From positions 1,539,112-1,603,111 of the forward strand of contig NZ_ML138678.1 of assembly GCF_004028635.1 (NCBI RefSeq): DNA of 64,000 nucleotides, read 5' to 3'. This document shows positions 35,501-41,994 of this stretch, in pieces. The notes under the pieces were generated by a model. The model searched no databases. It was not told where the DNA came from and was given only the letters and a program-made list of their open reading frames with translations. Made by a program: the position numbers and the translations under genes. Position 1 is the first letter of the stretch; the number at the start of each line of letters is the position of its first letter. Origin of the DNA: Streptomyces cyaneus (GTDB lineage Bacteria > Actinomycetota > Actinomycetes > Streptomycetales > Streptomycetaceae).

Positions 35501-37443
35501 TTGGGCATGCGCAGGCCGAAGTCGTAGATCCAGGCGACGCTGCGGTCGGAGCAGCGCAGTTCGTACGGCCGCTCGTCGACGACCTCGACGCCGAGCCGGC
35601 TGAGGACCGGCAGGACCGCGGACAGGGAGACGGCCGCGCCCTTGCGGTAGATCTTGAACCGGCGCTCCTCGGGGGCGGCGCCGACCGGCTCGTACAGGCT
35701 CAGCGAGAAGTTGTTCTCCTCGGTGAGCTGTTCGAGGTGGACGAGGTCGGAGACCGCGGAGCGCGGGCCGTGGTCGGCCTTGTAGCCCTCGGGGAAGGCG
35801 CCCGAGTAGCGGCGCAGCAGCTCGGCGGCGCGCTCCTCGCCGAGTTCGGCGTTCAGCGCGTCGGCGAAGCCGTCGGCCCAGGAACGCGCGGCCTCGACCA
35901 GGCGCGCCTCGATGCGCTCCTTGTCGCTGTCGCTGAGCTGCGGCAGCTCGGTGCCCTGCGGGACGCGGACGACGAAGTGCAGCCGGGAGAGGATCGACTC
36001 GGTGTTCCAGGCGGTGAAGTCGACGCTGGTACCGCCGAGCTCCTCCTTCAGGATGTCGATGATCCGCAGGCGCACGCCGGTGGTGTAGCGGTCGCGCGGG
36101 AGGTAGACGAGGGCGGAGTAGTAGCGCCCGTACTCGTCCTGGCGGAGATAGAGGCGCAGCCTTCGCCGTTCCTGGAGGTAGAGGACGGAGGTGGCGATGC
36201 GCTGGAGCTCGGGGACCGGGGTCTGGAAGAGCTCGTCGCGCGGGTACGTCTCCAGGATCTGCAGCAGGTCGCGCCCGTCGTGGCTGTGCGGCGAGAACCC
36301 GGCGACTTCCAGCACCTCGTCCACCTTGCGCCGGATGACCGGCACCCGGCGGACGGACTCGGTGTACGCCGCCGAGGAGAACAGGCCCAGGTAGCGCCGC
36401 TCGCCGACGACCTCGCCGTTCTCGTCGAACTTCTTCACCCCGACGTAGTCGAGGTACGACGGCCGGTGCACGGTCGCCCGGCTGTTGGCCTTGGTGAGGA
36501 TGAGGAGCTTGTGCTCGCGGGCCTTGGCGCGGGCGTCGGCGGGCAGCCGCTCGAAGGACGGGCTGACCGGGTGGCTGTCGGTCTCGGAGTGGTGCGGGTC
36601 GGAGCGCAGGATGCCGAGGCCGGTGCCGGGCACGGCGGCCAGCGAGTCGTCCTCGCGCAGCTCGTACTCGCGGTAGCCGAGGAAGGTGAAGTGGTCGTCG
36701 GCCAGCCAGCGCAGCAGCTCGCGGGCCTCCTCGACCTCCTGCTCGCGCAGGTCGGAGGTGGGCTCGCTGGGCAGTTCGTCGGCCATGCGCAGGGCCGCGT
36801 CCCGCATCTTGCTCCAGTCCTCGACGGCCTCGCGGACATCGGACAGGACGCGCAGCAGGTCGGCGGTGATCTGCTTCAGATCGGCGCGGTCGGTCTCACG
36901 GTCGATCTCGACGTGGATCCAGGACTCGTTGTGCGCATCGTGCGGCAGCTCGCCGGTGGGCGGCTCGGGCAGCACCTCGATGAGCTTGCCGGTGACGTCG
37001 CGGCGGACGAAGACCTGCGGGTGGATGACCACATGGATCCCCCGCCCCTGCCGCGTCAGCTCGTTGGTCACCGAATCGACGAGGAAGGGCATGTCATCGG
37101 TGACGACCTCGACGACGGAGTGGCTGCACATCCACCCGTTCTCTTCGACGGTGGGCGTGTGCACCCGCACGTTGGCCGTGCCCTGGGGGCGGTTCTCGGC
37201 CAGCCGATAGTGCGAGAAGGCGGCTCCGAAGATGTCGACCGGGTCGCGGCCGTTGAGGTCCTCCGGGGCGGTGTGCAGGTAGTAGCGCTGGAGGAACGCG
37301 AGCACGCTGTCGTGGTCCGGGGTGCCGGCGGTGCTCTCGTCCGTCGTCCCAGTCGGTAGATACCCCCCGACCGGGCTGTTCTCAGCTACCCGGGCGGCCC
37401 TCTCGAGCAGCTCGGCCTTGGCTTCGTCCAGCTTGGTCTGCAT
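32509..37443 (-). CDS. gdh: NAD-dependent glutamate dehydrogenase, large (GDH180-like) form
   Basis: A 1644-residue enzyme that converts glutamate and NAD to 2-oxoglutarate and ammonia, the usual length for the large Streptomyces enzyme. The N-terminal ~700 residues hold ACT-like regulatory modules (VVTDDMPFLVDSVTNEL). The catalytic core, about 780-1200, has ARGGLRWSDRREDFRTE, the lysine motif VGAKGGF near residues 872-880 and IGDMSGDVFGNGML. The C-terminal ~400 residues are the helical domain of this family. The ATG start at 37443 matches a normal N-terminus (MQTKLDEAKAELLERAA). It lies on the opposite strand to a small repeat-containing gene across a 552 nt gap and is monocistronic, ending in a strong terminator. 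Confidence 0.97.
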   Translation of the reverse strand: MQTKLDEAKAELLERAARVAENSPVGGYLPTGTTDESTAGTPDHDSVLAFLQRYYLHTAPEDLNGRDPVDIFGAAFSHYRLAENRPQGTANVRVHTPTVEENGWMCSHSVVEVVTDDMPFLVDSVTNELTRQGRGIHVVIHPQVFVRRDVTGKLIEVLPEPPTGELPHDAHNESWIHVEIDRETDRADLKQITADLLRVLSDVREAVEDWSKMRDAALRMADELPSEPTSDLREQEVEEARELLRWLADDHFTFLGYREYELREDDSLAAVPGTGLGILRSDPHHSETDSHPVSPSFERLPADARAKAREHKLLILTKANSRATVHRPSYLDYVGVKKFDENGEVVGERRYLGLFSSAAYTESVRRVPVIRRKVDEVLEVAGFSPHSHDGRDLLQILETYPRDELFQTPVPELQRIATSVLYLQERRRLRLYLRQDEYGRYYSALVYLPRDRYTTGVRLRIIDILKEELGGTSVDFTAWNTESILSRLHFVVRVPQGTELPQLSDSDKERIEARLVEAARSWADGFADALNAELGEERAAELLRRYSGAFPEGYKADHGPRSAVSDLVHLEQLTEENNFSLSLYEPVGAAPEERRFKIYRKGAAVSLSAVLPVLSRLGVEVVDERPYELRCSDRSVAWIYDFGLRMPKAGGAVDYVGDDARERFSEAFAATWTGKAENDGFNALVLSAGLTWRQAMVLRAYAKYLRQAGSTFSQDYMEDTLRNNVHTTRLLVSLFEARMSPDRQSAGREIVDALLEEVDAALDQVASLDEDRILRSFLTVIKATLRTNFFQEAAGGQPHDYVSMKFDPQAIPDLPAPRPAYEIWVYSPRVEGVHLRFGKVARGGLRWSDRREDFRTEILGLVKAQMVKNTVIVPVGAKGGFVAKQLPDPGVDRDAWLAEGIASYKTFISALLDITDNMVAGEVVPPSDVVRHDEDDTYLVVAADKGTATFSDIANGVAEQYNFWLGDAFASGGSAGYDHKGMGITARGAWESVKRHFRELGVDTQSEDFTVVGIGDMSGDVFGNGMLLSEHIRLVAAFDHRHIFIDPNPDAATSYAERRRVFELPRSSWEDYNTELLSAGGGVFPRSAKAIQVNAHIREALGIEGKVAKMTPAELMKAILKAPVDLLWNGGIGTYVKASTETHADVGDKANDPIRVDGADLRVKVVGEGGNLGLTQLGRIEFARHGGKINTDAIDNSAGVDTSDHEVNIKILLNGLVAEGDMTVKQRNKLLAEMTDEVGRLVLRNNYAQNTAIANALAQSKDMLHAQQRFMKHLVREGHLDRALEFLPTDRQVRERLGAGHGLTGPETAVLMAYTKITVAEELLHTSLPDDPYLSTLLHAYFPSALREQFPEHLVSHPLRREITTTVLVNDTVNTGGTTYLHRLREETGASLEEIVRAQTVARAIFRSAAVWDAVEALDNKVEADVQTRIRLHSRRLVERGTRWLLNNRPQPLELVDTVDFFAERVEQVWSQLPKLLRGADLDWYQQIYDELSGAGVPDELATRVAGFSSAFPTLDIVSVADRMSRDPMDVAEVYYDLADRLHITQLMDRIIELPRADRWQSMARASIREDLYAAHAALTSDVLAAGNGTATPEQRYKAWEQKNVAILGRARTTLEEIQGSDTFDLANLSVAMRTMRTLLRTHS

Positions 37444-37995
37444 TGTCCTCTGGCTCCTGTCGCGCGCCGTTGCGTGACGTAGAAGGAAGTACGGTCTCTT
37501 CCCTTGAGGCGTAACGCCGCGACGCGGGGTGTCCGGTCTGCTTCGACGCTATGCCGCGAGGTGAGATGAGCGGGGATATATGAGCCAATCTTGAGCTGCC
37601 CACGGGGTGTGACGCTGCTCTCTGCGACGCCCGGGCCCAGGATGCGAATGACGTCCCGGGAGCCCTTACGCCCCCCTCCCGCCCGCGAAGACCAGCGACC
37701 GCCGCCCGGGCACGGATGTCGTCCGTGCTCCCCGGGCGCAGGGCAGGAGCAACAGTGCTCCCGCGAGCTATCGCGCTGATCACGCCACTAAGGCTATCGC
37801 TCCTTACAGGGGGCCCGTCATGAGCCGTATGTGTACAAAACCGGGGGTGGAACTTTGACGTTCTGCACAGGGGCAAACGGTGCGGGGAGGGCGTAACTGG
37901 CGGGGTGGGACATGGAGGGAGAGGCTGAGATGTGAGGCCAAGACGGCGGCCGAGCCCGGAAACCGAGCCGAAGGCAGGCCATCCGGAGGCAGCCC
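37444..37995. other. 552 nt divergent intergenic region with a large hairpin
   Basis: I find no gene. A strong hairpin at 37703-37738 has stems CGCCCGGG/CCCGGGCG and CACGGA/TCCGTG with a 3 nt bulge. It may end a read-through transcript or structure an untranslated leader. The promoter of the minus-strand dehydrogenase should be within about 200 nt of 37443. A GGAGG Shine-Dalgarno at 37985-37989 belongs to the next plus-strand gene. Confidence 0.5.
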
Positions 37996-38586
37996 GTGTC
38001 CGAAAACAGCGGTGAGGTGAAGCCACCGGGGAACACCCGCCCCGGCAGCGGCAGCGGCAGCGGCAGCGGCAGCGGCAGCGGCAGCGGCAGCGGCAGCGGC
38101 AGCGGCAGCGGCAGCGGCAGCGGCAGCGGCAGCGGCAGCGGCAGCGGCAGCGGCAGCGGCAGCGGCAGCGGCAGCGGCAGCGGCAGCGGCAGCGGCAGCG
38201 GCAGCGGCAGCGGCAGCGGCAGCGGCAGCGGCAGCGGCAGCGGCAGCGGCAGCGGCAGCGGCAGCGGCAGCGGCAGCGGCGAACGACTCCGTGGCGCGCT
38301 TGGTTGTGGGCGGTCGTGCCGCCGTAGCGGAAGCGCCACCTACACAGCGGCAGCCACGACCGGCTCAGCAGCCGCAGCCCGCGTAGCTGCGAGCCGTCGT
38401 GCCGCTGGGGCGGCGCCCGCCCCAAAGGAAGCGGCACCCCGACAGCGCCAGGCTGCGTGCCTCACCCCGCCTCAGCCGCAACGCCGGGCACGCACCCCTC
38501 ACCGGCACCCGAAACCCGCCCTTCCGGCGCCCCCAAGCCGCACGCCCCCTTGGCAAGCCCCCCGCCCCGAGGCACGTTGCCCATAA
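37996..38586 (+). CDS. Small gene built around a Gly-Ser repeat, probably frameshifted
   Basis: GTG 37996 follows GGAGG with 6 nt spacing and opens SENSGEVKPPGNTRPGS, a natural-looking N-terminus, then 39 Gly-Ser pairs. After the repeat the frame becomes Cys/Arg-rich and unlike protein for 100 codons. If one G is removed at about 38280-38281, the sequence continues NDSVARLVVGGRAAVAEAPP and stops at 38384-38386, which reads far more like a real C-terminus. The gene may therefore end at 38386, with a frameshift or sequence error at the repeat edge. Function is unknown. It lies upstream of the DJ-1/PfpI gene on the same strand. Confidence 0.4.
   Translation: MSENSGEVKPPGNTRPGSGSGSGSGSGSGSGSGSGSGSGSGSGSGSGSGSGSGSGSGSGSGSGSGSGSGSGSGSGSGSGSGSGSGSGSGSGSGSGERLRGALGCGRSCRRSGSATYTAAATTGSAAAARVAASRRAAGAAPAPKEAAPRQRQAACLTPPQPQRRARTPHRHPKPALPAPPSRTPPWQAPRPEARCP
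38044..38280. repeat. Perfect hexanucleotide repeat (GGCAGC) x 39.5
   Basis: 237 nt of uninterrupted GGCAGC. It can encode (Gly-Ser), (Ala-Ala) or (Gln-Arg) on this strand. The absence of any variant unit implies recent expansion by slippage, or an assembly estimate of copy number. Copy changes keep the frame because the unit is 6 nt. Confidence 0.95.
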
Positions 38587-38640
38587 GGCCCGACGGAGAC
38601 GCAGACGCAGACCACGGCCCCAAAGAGGAGCGCACCCGAC

Positions 38641-39207
38641 ATGACAGCGAAAATCCTCATCGTCACCGGCGACGCCGCAGAGTCACTGGAGGTCCTCTAC
38701 CCCTACCAGCGCCTCCGCGAAGAGGGCTACGAGGTCCACATCGCGGCCCCCGCCCGAAAAAAGCTCCAGTTCGTCGTCCACGACTTCGAACCCGGCTTCG
38801 ACACCTACACCGAGAAACCCGGCTACACCTGGCCCGCCGACCTGGCCTTCTCCGAGGTCGATCCCGGCGACTACGTCGCTGTCGTCATCCCCGGCGGCCG
38901 AGCCCCCGAGTATCTCCGCAACGACCCCGAACTCCGCAAGATCCTCAAGTCGTTCTTCGACGCCGACAAACCGGTCGCCCAGATCTGCCACGGCCCCCTG
39001 CTCACCGCCGCGATCGACAGCCTCCGCGGCCGCCGCGTGACGGCGTACCCCGCCCTGGAACTCGACATGCAGGCGGCCGGCGCCACCTTCCAGGACGCCG
39101 AGGCGGTGGTCGACGGCACCCTGGTCTCCTCCCGCGCCTGGCCGGACCACTCCGGCTGGATGCGCGAGTTCCTGACGCTATTGCGGGCGAAGGCACCGGT
39201 GACCTGA
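38641..39207 (+). CDS. DJ-1/PfpI family protein
   Basis: A 188-residue single-domain protein of the class I glutamine-amidotransferase-like fold. The nucleophile elbow is Cys116-His117 in AQICHGPLL and a glutamate lies near the N-terminus (residues 14-18), the arrangement of PfpI/YhbO-type proteases, glyoxalases or deglycases. VVIPGGRAPEYLRNDPEL is the family hallmark. Its cellular job is probably protection from carbonyl or protein damage, inferred from the family only. It has an ATG start with GAGGAG at 38624 and stands alone between the repeat gene and a convergent HAD gene. Confidence 0.93.
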   Translation: MTAKILIVTGDAAESLEVLYPYQRLREEGYEVHIAAPARKKLQFVVHDFEPGFDTYTEKPGYTWPADLAFSEVDPGDYVAVVIPGGRAPEYLRNDPELRKILKSFFDADKPVAQICHGPLLTAAIDSLRGRRVTAYPALELDMQAAGATFQDAEAVVDGTLVSSRAWPDHSGWMREFLTLLRAKAPVT

Positions 39208-39331
39208 CCCACGCCCCGAACCTCACGAGCCACCGGCGCGGCGTTCCACCGGGCGCCGCGCCTGCGCCCGACCCGCGCCGGGCCGTCGGGCCACCCCCTG
39301 CCGCCCTGGCGCGTCACGCCGCAGCCGACGC

Positions 39332-39997
39332 TCACGCAGCCAACCGCTCCGCCTCCGCGACCGCCTCCCCCAGCGTGTCCACCACCGGCACCCCCACTCC
39401 CTCAAGGCTCGCCCGACTGTGCGAGCCCCCGGTGTAGAGCACGGCCCGCGCCCCCACATGCAGCGCCGCCACCGCGTCGTCGGCCGCGTCCCCGATCACC
39501 ACCGTGCGAGCCGGATCCACGCTCACGAGCGCCTCGATGTGCCGCACCATGTGCTCGGCCTTACTGCCCCCCGACGGCCCGGTCCGCCCGTCGACGCGTA
39601 TGAAGTGCTGCTCGATCCCGAACCCCCGTACCAGCGGGACGAGTTCCTCATGCCCGTACATGCTGAGGATCGACTGGCTGTGCCCCGCCGACCGCCACTC
39701 CACGAGCAGCTCCGCCACGCCCGCGGTGAGCCCGCACCCCACCCGGTGCTCGGTGTAGTACCGGTGGAAGGTCACGTCCATGACCTCCCACTCGGCGTCG
39801 GTCGGCAGCCGCCCCAGCAACCGCTCGTAGAACTTCGGCACCGGCACGCAGTACAGCGCCCGGTACTGCTCCATCGTGATCGGGTCGAGCCCCAGCTCGG
39901 CGAACGCCGCGTTGGTCGCCCCGATGATCGCGTCATTGTCGTGGAACAGCGTCCCGTTCCAGTCCCAGACAATGTGCGCCGCTCCCTGCTTCCCCAT
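39332..39997 (-). CDS. HAD family hydrolase (phosphoglycolate-phosphatase-like)
   Basis: A 221-residue HAD-superfamily protein. Motif I is VWDWNGTLF: the nucleophile Asp is present but the usual second Asp (DxDGT) is Asn. Motif II is SILSMYG, the Lys is in GGSKAEHM and motif IV is VIGDAADDAVAA. The cap is of the small helical type. It is probably a phosphatase; the substrate is unknown. The frame is open to 40027, but the homologous part starts at ATG 39997. It is followed at 40112 by a DUF6912-like gene on the same strand, which may be co-transcribed upstream of it. Confidence 0.85.
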   Translation of the reverse strand: MGKQGAAHIVWDWNGTLFHDNDAIIGATNAAFAELGLDPITMEQYRALYCVPVPKFYERLLGRLPTDAEWEVMDVTFHRYYTEHRVGCGLTAGVAELLVEWRSAGHSQSILSMYGHEELVPLVRGFGIEQHFIRVDGRTGPSGGSKAEHMVRHIEALVSVDPARTVVIGDAADDAVAALHVGARAVLYTGGSHSRASLEGVGVPVVDTLGEAVAEAERLAA

Positions 39998-40111
39998 GCC
40001 AAAAACCGTACCCGCCACCACTGACAATCAAGGCAACAGCAGGTCAACGAGGTATCCGGCGGGTGCGGGCGGCGCGCGATCCGAGCACCGACCGCCACCG
40101 CCGCGCCGGGC

Positions 40112-40627
40112 TCAGTCCCCCAGCCCCACCAGATTCGGAATCTCCTGAGTCGCGTACCAGAGCAACTCGTGGTCCCCGGCTCCGTCCACGACGAACTGTG
40201 CGTCGTCGTCCCCACCGTCCGCCGCCTCCAGCGCCTCGGCGGCGGCCGCAATGTCCGTCTCCGCGTCGTCCGAGTCGACATGCACGGCGGCCGCCTTGGC
40301 CAGCGCCACGCCCCCGGCGATCCGCACCTCACCCAGCGCCGACGGATCCAGCCCCCGGTCGGGATCGGCGACGGCCGCCCCGTCGGGCACGTCGACGGCG
40401 ACCACGACCCGGCGCCGCACCGCGCCGGGTTCCGCCGCCAGCAGCCGCAGCGAGGCCAGCGCGGCCCGGTTCAGCGCCGCGTACTCCAACTCCTCGATGT
40501 CGTCGGAGAGATACCACTCGCGCAACGCGGGCGTGACGCCGTACGCGACGAGCGGCCCGGTCCCCAGCTCACCCGTCTTGGAGGCCTCGGCGAGACCGGG
40601 GAGGGTCAGGGGGACGTAGACGCGCAT
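40112..40627 (-). CDS. Conserved actinobacterial protein (DUF6912-like)
   Basis: A 171-residue soluble protein beginning MRVYVPLTLPGLA, with a mid-region of Ala- and Arg-rich strands and a C-terminal VDGAGDHELLWYATQEIPNL. The start and end motifs fit a family conserved beside the HAD gene and secA in actinobacteria, including a mycobacterial counterpart (Rv3231c region, from memory). There are no membrane segments and no catalytic motif I can name. It precedes the HAD gene on the minus strand by 114 nt and may be co-transcribed. Confidence 0.8.
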   Translation of the reverse strand: MRVYVPLTLPGLAEASKTGELGTGPLVAYGVTPALREWYLSDDIEELEYAALNRAALASLRLLAAEPGAVRRRVVVAVDVPDGAAVADPDRGLDPSALGEVRIAGGVALAKAAAVHVDSDDAETDIAAAAEALEAADGGDDDAQFVVDGAGDHELLWYATQEIPNLVGLGD

Positions 40628-40968
40628 GGCTGACCACTTTCGTTGTTCGTAGGGCTCCGCAAGGACTCGGAAGGCGGGTCCCGCACCTCCGGTCCCGCAC
40701 CTCCCGGACGGCCTTCAGGATACGTGCGGGTGTCCCCTTTCGAGTCCCCACCACCACCCCGCCCGACGTCCACTCCGGTCCGGAAATTCACCCGGCGCGG
40801 GCCCGCCATCGCGGCCTTTCGCGTCCGTGGATCACCCGGATAAGTGAACATTCCTGCCGCCCGACCCGAGCCCCCGCTTCCTTGCCGTCGGCGCCCAGAA
40901 CCCCGTACAAGATCACCGACCGCGAAGTTACTGCCCGGTACCAACCGGGTTCAGCGAACGGGGACTCC
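40628..40968. other. Divergent intergenic region with a tandem 14-mer
   Basis: No gene is seen in these 341 nt. GGTCCCGCACCTCC occurs twice in perfect tandem (40677-40690 and 40691-40704). The region must hold the promoters of both the DUF6912-like gene (minus strand) and the Rv3235-like gene (plus strand). I cannot place -10/-35 boxes with confidence. Confidence 0.45.
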
Positions 40969-41772
40969 ATGAACAAGGTCATGACCAGGGCACAGCACCG
41001 CCCCGGCACCCGCCCGCCCAGCCGCCGCGACACCCGCCGCCCCGGCGGCACCCCACCCCGCACACCGAGCCACGGCACATCCCGTACGACATCGCCCGAC
41101 GGCCGCCCACCGAACGCACCGGGCACGACGGAACCGCTCACCCGCACAAGGCCCGCCGACAACCGACCGCCCACCACCTCGGGGAGCACCGCAGCAACCG
41201 CCCACGTCCATCCGCGGGCAGCGGTGTCCACGGCGCCTGCGGGAAGTCGTACCGTCGGGCCGGCCCCCGCCCCGGAGCGGCTCGGCGCTTCGCCGGCGCC
41301 GGTCCACGTGGCCCACCCGACCGCCCCAGCCCCGACGTGGGACGCCCCACAGGCCCCGGCGGAACACGGGGCCCGCGCACCCCACCGCGTCCCTCCGCAG
41401 GCTTCCCGCGGGCCGATCACCCAGATCCCCCAACCCCGCCCCACCGACGTCTTCGCCGACCGCCTGCTCCTGGTCCTCAGCGGCCAGCGCCCCGTCCACT
41501 CGATGCTCCGCCACACCGTCGGCCGTGCCTACGACGAACTCGCCTGGCTCGCGGAACGCGGCCCCCTGCGCGCCCGCGGCACCCGCCCCGTCGTTCGCGA
41601 CATCGGATACTTCGAGCCCCGCCCGGGAGCCATCGAGGCCTTCGCCCGCATCGGCGCCGGCGACCAGCTGCGCGCCATGGCATTCCGCCTGGAGCAGGGC
41701 GGGGACCTCCGCTGGCGCTGCACGGCGGTGGAACTGGGCGGCCCGCGCAGGCCGCGCCCGGACGAGGACTGA
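40969..41772 (+). CDS. Rv3235 family protein
   Basis: A 267-residue protein. The N-terminal ~155 residues are disordered (Pro, Arg, Thr and Ala-rich). The C-terminal ~110 residues form the conserved domain: FADRLLLVLSGQRPVHSML, the AYDELAW segment and a C-terminal strand region WRCTAVELGG. The family is defined by Mycobacterium Rv3235, next to secA there as here, and its function is unknown; a link with SecA or secretion is only contextual. ATG 40969 is preferred, since the frame upstream to 40882 crosses the promoter region. It converges on secA through a bidirectional terminator. Confidence 0.82.
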   Translation: MNKVMTRAQHRPGTRPPSRRDTRRPGGTPPRTPSHGTSRTTSPDGRPPNAPGTTEPLTRTRPADNRPPTTSGSTAATAHVHPRAAVSTAPAGSRTVGPAPAPERLGASPAPVHVAHPTAPAPTWDAPQAPAEHGARAPHRVPPQASRGPITQIPQPRPTDVFADRLLLVLSGQRPVHSMLRHTVGRAYDELAWLAERGPLRARGTRPVVRDIGYFEPRPGAIEAFARIGAGDQLRAMAFRLEQGGDLRWRCTAVELGGPRRPRPDED

Positions 41773-41782
41773 CCACCCCAAC

Positions 41783-41851
41783 GGGCTGCCGCGAGCGACC
41801 ACAACGGGTCGCCGCAGGCCACCACGACGGCTCGCCGCGAGTCGCAGCAGG
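41783..41851. repeat. Three degenerate 23 bp tandem units
   Basis: Units at 41783-41805, 41806-41828 and 41829-41851 share the pattern GGGYYGCCGCRRGCCACCAC. They lie between the Rv3235-like stop and the terminator. They are probably slippage products; no function is apparent. Confidence 0.5.
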
Positions 41852-41862
41852 CCACGCACGCC

Positions 41863-41896
41863 GAAGGGCCGGGCCCCAAAGGAGACCCGGCCCTTC
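41863..41896. terminator. Bidirectional terminator between the Rv3235-like gene and secA
   Basis: GAAGGGCCGGG pairs with CCCGGCCCTTC (11 bp) around a 12 nt loop. It lies between convergent genes and can serve both. Confidence 0.85.
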
Positions 41897-41994
41897 CAAA
41901 TCGCTACGCCGCCGCAGGCACCATCACCGTCACCATGCACCCGTCTTCCCGACGGCGCTGCACCAGCGCGGCGCTCTCGCCCGGCGCTACTGCG

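Noticed and set aside
34015..37359. 1114-codon plus-strand frame opposite glutamate dehydrogenase
   Set aside because: Antisense shadow of a well-conserved enzyme; no family motif and no start signal.
37818..38339. Minus-strand (Leu-Pro)n protein over the hexanucleotide repeat
   Set aside because: It arises only from reading the repeat backwards; no ribosome-binding site, and the plus-strand frame has a Shine-Dalgarno.
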